From positions 1 through 41,278 of the forward strand of contig JAEKLZ010000189.1 in assembly GCA_019508225.1 (NCBI GenBank): 41,278 nt of DNA. Reading direction: 5' to 3'. A program made the position numbers and the translations under genes. This document shows, in pieces, positions 1-7,533 of this stretch (its first letter is position 1; each line of letters opens with the position of its first letter). Source of the stretch: Inquilinus limosus (lineage in GTDB: Bacteria; Pseudomonadota; Alphaproteobacteria; DSM-16000; Inquilinaceae). Under the pieces are notes generated by a model. The model did not search any database, was not told the DNA's origin, and saw nothing but the letters and a program-made list of their open reading frames with translations.

Positions 1-2
1 CC

Positions 3-1682
3 GACCTGGCCGCCACCAGCGAATACCTCAACAAGGCCTCCTGGGTCCGCGCCACCTTCATCACCGACGACACCCAGTGGCTGGAGGCCAAGGCCAATGG
101 CGAGTGGACCGAGAAGACCAGCGCCTATGCCCAGCAGGCATCGCGCTTCGACGCGGTCACGCTCGACCCGGTGACCCGGCGCAAGCTCGACATCCTGAAG
201 CGCAACCTGGTGCTGCCGGCGCCGGACCGGCCGGGGGCGGCGCGCGAGCTGGCGACGCTGAGCACCAAGCTGGATTCGACCTATTCCACCGGCGAATTCC
301 AGCTGCAGGGCAAGACCCTGACCCTGAGCGACGCTGAGGACATCCTGGCCGCCTCGCGCGACCCGGCCGAGACCAAGGCGGTGTGGGAGGGCTGGCACGG
401 CATCTCGCCGGTGATGAAGCCGGACTATGCCCGGCTGGTGGCGCTGGCCAACGAGGGATCGACGGCGCTGGGCTATGCCGACACCGGCGCGCTGTGGCGC
501 TCCGGCTACGACATGCCGGCCGATGAGTTCGCCGCCGAGACCGACCGGCTGTGGGGCCAGGTCGAGCCCTTCTATAAGAACCTGCACTGCTATGTCCGCG
601 GCCGGCTGAACGCGAAATACGGCGACACGGTGCAGCCGAAGACCGGGCCGATCCGCGCCGACCTGCTGGGCAATATGTGGGCCCAGTCCTGGGGCAACAT
701 CTACGACCTGGTGGCGCCGCAGGACGAGACCGAGGGCTACAGCCTGGACAAGCTGTTGGTCGGCGCCGGCTACGACGCCACGAAGATGGTGAAGACCGGC
801 GAGGCCTTCTACACCTCGTTGGGACTGGCGCCTTTGCCCGACACGTTCTGGCGGCGGTCGCAGATCGTGCGGCCGGAGGGGCGCGACGTGGTCTGCCACG
901 CCTCGGCCTGGGACCTCGATGACCGCGACGACGTCCGCATCAAGATGTGCACCAAGGTGAACGGCGAGGATTTCTACACCGTCCACCACGAGCTCGGGCA
1001 CAACTACTATCAGCGCGCTTACAAGGACCAGCCGTACCTGTTCAAGAACGGGGCCAATGACGGGTTCCACGAGGCGATCGGCGACTTCGTCGGCCTGTCG
1101 GCGCTGACCCCGACCTACCTGAACCAGATCGGCCTGCTGGACAAGGTGCCGGGCGCCGAGGGCGACATCCCGTTCCTGCTGAAGATGGCACTCGACAAGA
1201 TCGCCTTCCTGCCCTTCGGCCTGCTGGTCGACCGCTGGCGCTGGGAGGTGTTCGCCGGGAAGGCGGCGCCGGAGCAATACAACGACGCCTGGTGGGCGCT
1301 GCGGCTGAAATACCAGGGGCTGGTGCCGCCGGGGCCGCGCCCGACCGATGCCTTCGATCCCGGCGCCAAGTACCACATCCCCGGCAACACACCGTATATG
1401 CGGTACTTCCTGGCGGCGATCTACCAGTTCCAGTTCCAGCGCGCCGCCTGCCAGCAGGCCGGCTGGGCCGGGCCGCTGCACCGCTGCTCGGTCTATGGCA
1501 ACACCGAGGTCGGGAAACGCTTCAACGCGATGCTGGAGATGGGCCAGTCCAAGCCCTGGCCGGACGAGCTGGAGGCCTTTACCGGCGAGCGCAAGACCGA
1601 TGCCAGCGCCGTGGTCGAGTACTTCACGCCGCTGAACGACTGGCTGACCGAGCAGAACAAGGGCCAGAGCTGCGGGTGGTGA
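3..1682 (+). CDS. M2 family metallopeptidase (peptidyl-dipeptidase A / ACE-like), 5' end missing
   Basis: The reading frame is open from the window edge to a TGA at 1680-1682, so the N-terminus lies outside the window. The zinc motif HELGH is at 987-1001, and the third ligand Glu follows in a GFHEAIGD context (Glu codon 1071-1073). This spacing and the surrounding HNYYQRAY and NDGFHEA sequences are typical of peptidase family M2, which removes C-terminal dipeptides from peptides. Bacterial members are normally about 600-700 residues and exported; about 560 codons are visible, so most of the protein is here. An internal start at 171 is unlikely because homologous-looking helical sequence continues upstream in frame. 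The gene converges on a glutamine-synthetase-like gene, with a palindromic repeat between them. The family call is secure; the substrate is unknown. Confidence 0.93.
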   Translation, partial: DLAATSEYLNKASWVRATFITDDTQWLEAKANGEWTEKTSAYAQQASRFDAVTLDPVTRRKLDILKRNLVLPAPDRPGAARELATLSTKLDSTYSTGEFQLQGKTLTLSDAEDILAASRDPAETKAVWEGWHGISPVMKPDYARLVALANEGSTALGYADTGALWRSGYDMPADEFAAETDRLWGQVEPFYKNLHCYVRGRLNAKYGDTVQPKTGPIRADLLGNMWAQSWGNIYDLVAPQDETEGYSLDKLLVGAGYDATKMVKTGEAFYTSLGLAPLPDTFWRRSQIVRPEGRDVVCHASAWDLDDRDDVRIKMCTKVNGEDFYTVHHELGHNYYQRAYKDQPYLFKNGANDGFHEAIGDFVGLSALTPTYLNQIGLLDKVPGAEGDIPFLLKMALDKIAFLPFGLLVDRWRWEVFAGKAAPEQYNDAWWALRLKYQGLVPPGPRPTDAFDPGAKYHIPGNTPYMRYFLAAIYQFQFQRAACQQAGWAGPLHRCSVYGNTEVGKRFNAMLEMGQSKPWPDELEAFTGERKTDASAVVEYFTPLNDWLTEQNKGQSCGW

Positions 1683-1687
1683 TCATC

Positions 1688-1763
1688 GTAGGTTGGGTTC
1701 GCCCCTGAGCGAACCCAACATCTTGCCGTGAGTGTTGGGTTCGCGGTCGCGAACCCAACCTAC
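1688..1763. repeat. Palindromic extragenic repeat, family 1, copy 1
   Basis: The outer arms GTAGGTTGGGTTCG and CGAACCCAACCTAC are exact inverse complements. Inside are two hairpins: 1692-1719 (11-bp stem GTTGGGTTCGC, loop CCCTGA) and 1734-1759 (12-bp stem ending in GCG, 2-base loop). The element starts 5 bp after the peptidase stop codon and ends 13 bp before the stop of the convergent glutamine-synthetase-like gene, so it may also act as a two-way terminator. A second copy is at 37480-37562. It resembles REP-type elements; no transposase is nearby. Confidence 0.85.
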
Positions 1764-1776
1764 GAAGCAACCGCCC

Positions 1777-3144
1777 TCACACCACCTTGACGTACCAGTC
1801 GAAGTCGAGCGGCGGCACTTGGGCGTGGAAGCGCCGGTATTCCGCCAGCTTGATCTTGGCGAAGGCGTCGACGAAGGCGTCGCCGAGATAGTCCCGCATC
1901 AGCGCCGACTCCCGGAAGTCGCGGATCGAATCCAGCCAGTTCGGCGGGATGTCCGAGGCCGGGGTGCCATAGCCGTTGCCGGTCACCGGCGGGCCGGGGT
2001 CGCGCCGGTCGAGGATGCCGCGATGCATCCCCGCCAGCGCCGCCGCCAGCGCCAGATACGGGTTGGCGTCGGCGCCCGCCACCCGGTGCTCGACGTGCTT
2101 GGCCGCCGGCGGGCCGATCGGCACGCGCAGCGCCACGGTGCGGTTGTTGACGCCCCAGGTCGGCGCCAGCGGCGCGTAGCTGAGGGTCTGGAACCGGCGG
2201 TAGGAGTTGGCGTTCGGCGCGAACACCAGCATGCCGTCGCGGATCGTCGCCCCCATGCCGCCGATGGCGTGGCGCAGCAGCTCGTCACCGCCCTCCGCCG
2301 CGAAGCGGTTGCCGCCGTCCTCATCCGCCAGGCTGATGTGCAGATGGGTGCCGCTGCCGGTCTCGCCGGCATAGGGCTTGGCCATGAAGGTGGCCTCCAT
2401 CCCATGCCGCCGGGCCACGGCGCGGACCAGCCGCTTGTACAGGATGGCGTCGTCCGCCGCGCGCAGCGCGTCGGCGCGGTGCTTCAGGTTGATCTCGACC
2501 TGGCCCGGCGCGTATTCGCTGATCGCCGTGTCGGCCGGCAGGCCCTGGATCTCGCAGCAGGCGTAGAGATCGGCCAGGAAATCGCCGAGCTCGTCGAGAT
2601 CGGCCATGCCGTAGGCCTGCTTGCCGGTGCTGGCGCCGCGCGGCGGGATCGGCCGGCCGGTCTCGCGCCAGGCCGCGTCGAAGACGTAGAACTCCAGCTC
2701 CACCGCCACCACCGGGTGCAGGCCGTCGGCGGCCAGCCGCGACACCACCCGGGACAGCACCTGGCGCGGATCGTAGGCCGACGGCGTGCCGTCGAGCTCG
2801 AACAGGGTCAGCAGCACCTGGGCCGAGGGCTCGGTCTTCCACGGCACCGGCACCAGCGTGCCGGGGATGGGCCGGGCGGTGCGGTCGGCGTCACCGTCCT
2901 CCCACACCAGCCCGGTCTCCTCCACATCCGCCCCGGTGATGTCGAGGCTGATGATCGAGCCGGGCATGTAGCGGCCGTTGCGCCAGATCCGCTCCAGCTC
3001 GGCCCTCGGGATGCGCTTGCCGCGCTGCACGCCGCAGGCATCGGTCAGCAAGATGTCGACGAAGCGGATGTCGCTGTGCCGGGCCAGGAAGTCCAGGCAT
3101 TCCTGGGCCGGATCGACGGCCGTGTTCGAGGTCGCGTCGGGCAT
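1777..3144 (-). CDS. Glutamine synthetase family ligase (gamma-glutamylpolyamine synthetase-like)
   Basis: 455 residues, the usual length for PuuA-like and GlnA-type ligases that couple glutamate to an amine using ATP. Visible family signatures include the acidic metal site in VELEFYVF (about 147-154), EYAPGQVEIN (about 208-217), the ATP/ammonium-side motif GSGTHLHISL (about 263-272), NSYRRF (about 311) and NRTVALRVP. The ATG at 3144 follows GAGGAAGACC, a good ribosome binding site. It lies 8 bp downstream of a class III aminotransferase on the same strand, so the two are almost certainly cotranscribed. Such a pair suggests catabolism of a polyamine or other amine by gamma-glutamylation and transamination rather than nitrogen assimilation, but the substrate is inferred. 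A housekeeping glnA is unlikely because no glnB neighbour is present and the sequence is of the PuuA-like branch. Confidence 0.9.
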   Translation of the reverse strand: MPDATSNTAVDPAQECLDFLARHSDIRFVDILLTDACGVQRGKRIPRAELERIWRNGRYMPGSIISLDITGADVEETGLVWEDGDADRTARPIPGTLVPVPWKTEPSAQVLLTLFELDGTPSAYDPRQVLSRVVSRLAADGLHPVVAVELEFYVFDAAWRETGRPIPPRGASTGKQAYGMADLDELGDFLADLYACCEIQGLPADTAISEYAPGQVEINLKHRADALRAADDAILYKRLVRAVARRHGMEATFMAKPYAGETGSGTHLHISLADEDGGNRFAAEGGDELLRHAIGGMGATIRDGMLVFAPNANSYRRFQTLSYAPLAPTWGVNNRTVALRVPIGPPAAKHVEHRVAGADANPYLALAAALAGMHRGILDRRDPGPPVTGNGYGTPASDIPPNWLDSIRDFRESALMRDYLGDAFVDAFAKIKLAEYRRFHAQVPPLDFDWYVKVV

Positions 3145-3152
3145 GGTCTTCC

Positions 3153-4508
3153 TCAGGCGTGGCCGGCCAGCGCCGCGGCGCAGGCGTCGAAGGCGTCGTG
3201 GAAACGTGCGATCTGCGCCGCCGTCGTGGCCGGGCTGGCCAGCATCATGTTGTGGAACGGCGCGATCAGGATGCCGCGATTGATCAGGAACAGGTTCACC
3301 AGCTGCTCCAGGTCCGGCCGCATCGCCGCCGCGGCCTCGCTGCCGCTGCGATAGGGCGTGGGCGTGAAGTGGAACTCGACCCGGGCGCCGATCTGGGTGA
3401 CGTGCCAGGCCAGGCCGTGGCGCGCGATCGCGGCCTCGATGCCGACGGCCAGGCCCCGGGCGCGATCGACCATGCCGGCATAGGCCGCCTCGGTCATCAC
3501 CTCCTCCAGCATCGCCCTCAGGGCGCGCATGGCCAGGGCATTGGCCGACAGGGTGGTGCCCATGCCGCTGTGGCCGTGCGGCACGCCGGCCTGGGCCCGG
3601 CGCATCCGCGCCTCGACCTCCGCCGTGAAGCCGTAGACGCCGCAGGGAATGCCGCCGGCGATCGGCTTGCCGAGGGTGAAGAAATCGGGTTCCAGCCCGT
3701 ATTCCCGGGTCCAGCCGCCCGGGCCGGTCGAGATGGTGTGGGTCTCGTCGATCACCAGCAGGGTGCCGTGGCGGCGCGTCAGGTCGCGCAGCGCCGTGTG
3801 GAAGCCCGGTTCGGGCAGCACCATGCCGATATTGGTCAGCGCCGGCTCGGTGATGACGCAGGCGACGTCGCCCGGCGCCAGCGCCGCCTCGAGCCCCGCC
3901 AGATCGTTGAACTCGACCACGGTGGTGGTGGCGGTCAGGTCGGTCGCCTGGCCCAGCAGGCCGGGGCGATGCACCGGGCGACCATCCTCCAGCCGCACGA
4001 AGGTGTCGTCGACCGTGCCGTGATAGCAGCCGTTGAACACCAGGATCCTGGACCGGCCGGTGATCGCGCGCGCCCAGCGCAGCACGAAGCGGTTGGCGTC
4101 GGTCGCGGTCGTGGTCACCTGCCAGAAGGGCAGGCCGAAACGCCGGGCCAGGGCCTCGGCGGCGGCGACGCCATCCTCGGTCGGCAGCATGGCGGTGACG
4201 CCGCGGCCGATCTGGTCGGCCACCGCGCGCACAACGGGTTCCGGCGAATGGCCGAACATCGACCCGGTGTCGCCCAGGCAGAAATCGACATAGCGGTGGC
4301 CGTCGGCGTCGACCAGCTCGGCGCCCTTCGCCTCGGCCATGAACAGCGGGAAGGGCGTGGCCCAGTCGCGCATCCAATGCAGCGGCACGCCGCCGGGAAA
4401 GGCCCCTGCCGCCCGGTCCGCCAGGCGCCGCGAGGCGGGATTCGCCGCCGTGTAGCGATCGAGCTCCGCCCGCATCAGGCCTTCGATCACCTTGCCCGCA
4501 TGGTTCAT
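3153..4508 (-). CDS. Class III PLP-dependent aminotransferase (glutamate-1-semialdehyde aminomutase-like)
   Basis: 451 residues with the class III fold type I layout: a GDTGSMFGH segment near residue 80, NGCYHGTVDD (about 160), the PLP-ring aspartate in VIDETHT (about 255) and the Schiff-base lysine in TLGKPIAGG (about Lys281). The start at 4508 is preceded by GGGAGGGAGGCAGGAC, a strong ribosome binding site; longer in-frame starts upstream (for example 4628) have none. It is the first gene of a two-gene unit with the glutamine-synthetase-like ligase 8 bp downstream. Authentic HemL usually stands alone near housekeeping genes and is absent from many Alphaproteobacteria, which make 5-aminolevulinate by HemA instead, so an amine or beta-amino acid aminotransferase role is more likely. 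The exact substrate cannot be read from the sequence. Confidence 0.9.
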   Translation of the reverse strand: MNHAGKVIEGLMRAELDRYTAANPASRRLADRAAGAFPGGVPLHWMRDWATPFPLFMAEAKGAELVDADGHRYVDFCLGDTGSMFGHSPEPVVRAVADQIGRGVTAMLPTEDGVAAAEALARRFGLPFWQVTTTATDANRFVLRWARAITGRSRILVFNGCYHGTVDDTFVRLEDGRPVHRPGLLGQATDLTATTTVVEFNDLAGLEAALAPGDVACVITEPALTNIGMVLPEPGFHTALRDLTRRHGTLLVIDETHTISTGPGGWTREYGLEPDFFTLGKPIAGGIPCGVYGFTAEVEARMRRAQAGVPHGHSGMGTTLSANALAMRALRAMLEEVMTEAAYAGMVDRARGLAVGIEAAIARHGLAWHVTQIGARVEFHFTPTPYRSGSEAAAAMRPDLEQLVNLFLINRGILIAPFHNMMLASPATTAAQIARFHDAFDACAAALAGHA

Positions 4509-4678
4509 GTCCTGCCTCCCTCCCATGGTGTGTGGCGCGGAGAGAGTAAGGGGAGGCGGGTGCGACCGGAACCACCCCATGGCGCGGGACGGGCACAGCT
4601 TCGGCTGCATGGCTCCGCCGCCGGCCATGCGGAACGCCGCCGCCGTCCGCGGCGCGCACTCAAATCAGGGATAAAGGC

Positions 4679-4752
4679 TGGAGCGGGTGAAGGGAATCGA
4701 ACCCTCGTCGTAAGCTTGGGAAGCTTCTGCTCTACCATTGAGCTACACCCGC
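4679..4752 (-). tRNA. tRNA-Gly (anticodon TCC)
   Basis: The minus strand folds as a full cloverleaf: acceptor GCGGGTG pairs with CACCCGC, the D arm reads GCTCAATGGTAGAGC, the anticodon loop is CTTCCCA (anticodon TCC), the T arm contains GGTTCGATTCC, and the discriminator T is followed by an encoded CCA at 4679-4681. Length is 74 nt. No integrase or duplicated 3' end is visible beside it, so there is no sign of an attachment site in use. Confidence 0.97.
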
Positions 4753-4813
4753 GCGCCGTCGGTTATAGGCGAAGCGCCGATGCCGTTCAAGGCGAGACAC
4801 ACCGGCTCTTCGC

Positions 4814-4950
4814 GTTGCCTCTCCCGCGTGGCGGGAGAGGTCGGACATCCGCTAGGATGTCCGGGTGAGGGCTGACACAGGCCTCGACGAACGCCCTCAC
4901 CCGGAACCGCTGGCAAGGGTCCGACCTCTCCCGTAAACGGGAGAGGTAAC
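4814..4950. repeat. Composite extragenic palindrome, family 2, copy 1
   Basis: Two half-units lie head to head. The first (about 4815-4872) reads CCTCTCCCGC..GCGGGAGAGG, then TCGGACATCC..GGATGTCC, then GGGTGAGGGC. The second (about 4891-4947) is the inverse: GCCCTCACCC, TCCGACC, CTCTCCCGTAAACGGGAGAG. It fills most of the gap between tRNA-Gly and recR. The same composite design recurs at 17468-17676, so this is a dispersed element, not a one-off hairpin. Confidence 0.85.
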
Positions 4951-5001
4951 AGGAAAGCCATCCGCGGCCTCCGCAATGGCCTTGGGATGGTGGAGCAAGG
5001 G

Positions 5002-5592
5002 ATGAGCGGCGAGATCGCCACCATGATGGACCTGCTGGCGCGGCTGCCGGGGCTGGGACCCCGGTCGGCGCGCCGCATCGCGCTGCATCTGCTGCGCCAC
5101 CGCGACACCGTGATGCGGCCGCTGGCCGAGGCGCTGGAGGTTGCGGCCGACGCCATCGTGCCGTGCTCGATCTGCGGCAATCTCGACACCATCGATCCCT
5201 GCCCGATCTGCAGCGATCCGGCCCGCGACGCCAGGCTGATTTGCGTGGTCGAGCAGGTGGCCGATTTGTGGGCGCTGGAGCGGGCGCGCGCCTTCCGCGG
5301 CCGCTACCACGTGCTGGGCGGCACCCTGTCGGCGATCGACGGCATCGGGCCGGAGGATCTGGCGATCCCGCAGCTGGTCGCCCGGGCCCGCGAGCCGGGC
5401 GTGGCGGAGGTGATCCTGGCCCTGAACGCCACGGTCGACGGCCAGACCACGGCGCATTATCTGGCCGAGAAGCTGGAGGGGATCGGCCCCAGCATCACTC
5501 GCCTGGCGCATGGCGTGCCGGTGGGCGGCGAGCTGGACTATCTCGACGACGGCACGCTGGTGGCCGCCCTGCGCTCGCGCCGGGGACTGTAG
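5002..5592 (+). CDS. recR: Recombination mediator protein RecR
   Basis: 196 residues from the ATG at 5002, which is preceded by GGAG six bases upstream; another in-frame ATG at 4987 would add five residues but lacks a good ribosome binding site. The helix-hairpin-helix sequence [14 protein letters not shown] is near the N-terminus, the four-cysteine zinc finger CSICGN..DPCPIC is around 55-70, and the Toprim domain follows ([42 protein letters not shown]). RecR works with RecF and RecO to load RecA at gaps in single-stranded DNA. Usual neighbours dnaX and ybaB are not upstream here; instead there is a palindromic element and a tRNA gene. A convergent Lrp-type gene ends two bases after the recR stop. 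Confidence 0.96.
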   Translation: MSGEIATMMDLLARLPGLGPRSARRIALHLLRHRDTVMRPLAEALEVAADAIVPCSICGNLDTIDPCPICSDPARDARLICVVEQVADLWALERARAFRGRYHVLGGTLSAIDGIGPEDLAIPQLVARAREPGVAEVILALNATVDGQTTAHYLAEKLEGIGPSITRLAHGVPVGGELDYLDDGTLVAALRSRRGL

Positions 5593-5594
5593 CT

Positions 5595-6059
5595 CTATCC
5601 CGGCAGCGGCGGGTCGCGCGGCGGCACCGGGGTGGACTGGACGATCGAGGTGGTGGTCTGGCCATGCGCCAGGAAGCGGTCGAGCAGCCGGTCCAGCGTC
5701 TCGATCGCCTCGACATGCACCTTCAGGATGAAGCAGTCCTCGCCGGTGATGCGATGGCATTCCGCCACCTGCGGCATCGCCCGCGCCAGTTCGGCGATCT
5801 TCGACACCTGCCCGGGCATCGGCCGGATGCGGACGAACACGGTCAGCGGATAGCCCAGCGCCGCCGGCTCCAGCTCCAGCCGCCAGCCGCGGATCACCCC
5901 CGCCTCCTCCAGCCGCAGCAGCCGCTCGCGCACCGCCGGGGCCGACATGCCGATGCGCCGCGCCAGCTCGGCCACGCCCAGCCGCGGCTCGGCCTGCAGC
6001 AGGCGGAGCAAAACGAGGTTGCGCTCATCGGCGAGGAGCGGCGATACCTGGAAGGCCAA
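5595..6059 (-). CDS. Lrp/AsnC family transcriptional regulator
   Basis: 154 residues with the two-domain Lrp/AsnC plan: a winged helix-turn-helix at about 12-60 (VAELARRIGMSAPAVRERLLRLEEAGVIRGW) and an RAM ligand-binding domain at about 70-140 (VFVRIRP, GEDCFILKV). It is divergent from an EamA-type exporter, 92 bp apart start to start. The arrangement suggests that it senses an amino acid and controls the exporter, as seen for many Lrp-type/exporter pairs, but the ligand is not known. A short palindrome at 6073-6080 lies just upstream of its start codon. Confidence 0.93.
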   Translation of the reverse strand: MAFQVSPLLADERNLVLLRLLQAEPRLGVAELARRIGMSAPAVRERLLRLEEAGVIRGWRLELEPAALGYPLTVFVRIRPMPGQVSKIAELARAMPQVAECHRITGEDCFILKVHVEAIETLDRLLDRFLAHGQTTTSIVQSTPVPPRDPPLPG

Positions 6060-6067
6060 ATCGACGA

Positions 6068-6086
6068 ATTTCCTTCGAAGTGAAGG
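6068..6086. promoter_or_regulatory. Candidate Lrp-type operator between divergent genes
   Basis: An imperfect dyad centred on CTTCGAAG (6073-6080, exact palindrome) reads TTTCCTTCGAAGTGAAGG. It sits 13 bp before the regulator start codon in the 92-bp divergent promoter region. The position fits autoregulation; the match is too short to be certain. Confidence 0.3.
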
Positions 6087-6151
6087 TAGATGGCGGCGCC
6101 AAGCTTCGCCTGATCATGGGTCGGCTCGCTGGCGCATGCAAATCTTCAACC

Positions 6152-7018
6152 ATGTCCTCCGCCGAGACCTCCCACCCCGCACCGCTGGCGCAGCGGGTGC
6201 CGCCGCAGCTGTTCTTCGTCGTCAGCGCCGTGTTCCACTATCTGGGGCCGGCCTGCGCCGTGCTGCTGTTCGCCGCGGTCGACGTGCTGGGCGTCGCCTG
6301 GCTGCGCATCGCCACCGCCGCCCTGGTGCTCGCGCTGTGGCGCCGGCCCTGGCGGCTGTGGCGGCGCAGCAGCCCGGCCGACCGCCGCACGCTGCTGGCG
6401 CTGGGCCTGGTGCTGGCGGCGATGAATGGCTGCTTCTATCTGGCGATCGCCCGGCTGCCGCTGGCCACCGTCGGCGCGATCGAGTTCCTGGGGCCGATCG
6501 GCCTGGCGCTGGCCGGGCTGCGCAGCCGCCGCAACCTGGTGGCGCTGAGCCTGGCAGTGGCCGGCATCGCGATGCTGACCCAGATCCGGCTCGAAGGCGA
6601 CGGGCTGGGCTATGCCCTGGCTTTCGCCAATGGCGTGCTGTTCGTCGCCTATATCGTGCTGGGCCACCGCATCGCCGGGGCCGGCGGCATCGACGGGCTG
6701 GCGGTGGCGATGCCGGTGGCGCTGGTCGCGATCACGCCGTTCGGGCTGGGTCCGGCCCTGCCGGCGCTGGGCGACCCGGTGCTGCTGCTGGCCGGGATCG
6801 GGGTCGGCATCGCCTCTTCGGTCATCCCCTATGTCTGTGACCTGCTGGCCATGGCCCGGCTGCCGCGCGCCAGCTTCGCGCTGATGCTGTCGCTGCTGCC
6901 GGCCACCGCCGCCGGGATCGGCGTCCTGGTGCTGCGACAGATCCCCTCGGCGCGGGACCTGGCGGGGATTGGCCTGGTGATGGCCGGCGTCGCCCTGCAC
7001 CGGGCCGCCAGAGCCTGA
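6152..7018 (+). CDS. EamA/DMT family exporter (RhtA-like)
   Basis: 288 residues from the ATG at 6152 (MSSAETSHPAPL); an upstream in-frame start at 6080 would add a polar tail unlike the family. The sequence is almost entirely membrane segments, about ten helices in two EamA halves, with the RhtA-like features VFHYLGPA in helix 1 and IEFLGPIGLAL in the middle. RhtA-type proteins export threonine and homoserine; other members export different amino acids or metabolites. The divergent Lrp-type gene is the likely regulator. No partner subunit is expected because these carriers act alone. Confidence 0.88.
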   Translation: MSSAETSHPAPLAQRVPPQLFFVVSAVFHYLGPACAVLLFAAVDVLGVAWLRIATAALVLALWRRPWRLWRRSSPADRRTLLALGLVLAAMNGCFYLAIARLPLATVGAIEFLGPIGLALAGLRSRRNLVALSLAVAGIAMLTQIRLEGDGLGYALAFANGVLFVAYIVLGHRIAGAGGIDGLAVAMPVALVAITPFGLGPALPALGDPVLLLAGIGVGIASSVIPYVCDLLAMARLPRASFALMLSLLPATAAGIGVLVLRQIPSARDLAGIGLVMAGVALHRAARA

Positions 7019-7533
7019 CAGCAGGGCGATCCGGCAAAGTCGGCTAAAATGTCGGATTGGGACGACAATCTCACCCTGCTGACACATTCGCGCCAACATC
7101 CCCCGATATCCAGGCTGATAAGCGCGATGACGACACGGCCTCGATCCGATGTCGTCACCGGCGGCCCGCCGGCGGCACGTCCGGTCCCGGATCAAGCCGC
7201 GAATGTGCCCTTGTCTCTAACGGTTTGGGGAGCCGCTTGGATGTTGCTTACGGTGACGGCATGCCCGGGGCACTGACGGCCATGATGATCCACGCGGCGA
7301 TCGGCCAGGGCCGCGCCCGCCGGAGGACCTTCCACCTCCTCCTGTGACCCGGCTCCGCAGCGACCGGTAACGCCGGTCATCCACAAGAAGACCCGAGCTC
7401 GCCTCCATAGGGGGAGCCGACCAGCGCGCCCTTCGTGACGAAGGACGCCCGACGGCGCCGCCATGCCCGGCAGTCCCACGCCTGGGCCAAGCGGGCGCCT
7501 TCGATCGAACCATGAAAGAAGGGGAAAGAAGCA
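7019..7533. other. 515-bp intergenic region before the RTX cluster
   Basis: I see no credible gene here: short open frames on both strands lack ribosome binding sites and coding-like sequence. One imperfect inverted repeat is present at 7126-7159 (GATGACGACA and TGTCGTCACC, 14-bp spacer). The length and position suggest a promoter and leader for the RTX gene at 7534, but no convincing -35/-10 pair stands out. Confidence 0.5.
7126..7159. promoter_or_regulatory. Inverted repeat upstream of the first RTX gene
   Basis: GATGACGACA (7126-7135) and TGTCGTCACC (7150-7159) pair at nine of ten positions across a 14-base spacer. It could be a regulator half-site pair or a weak hairpin in a leader transcript, about 375 bp before the RTX start codon. 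Nothing identifies the factor. Confidence 0.2.

Noticed and set aside
171..1682. Start of the M2 peptidase at 171
   Set aside because: The frame stays open to the window edge and the upstream residues continue family-like helical sequence, so the gene is simply truncated.
4679..4752. tRNA-Gly as an integration site for a mobile island
   Set aside because: No integrase, no duplicated tRNA 3' end and no change of composition on either side.
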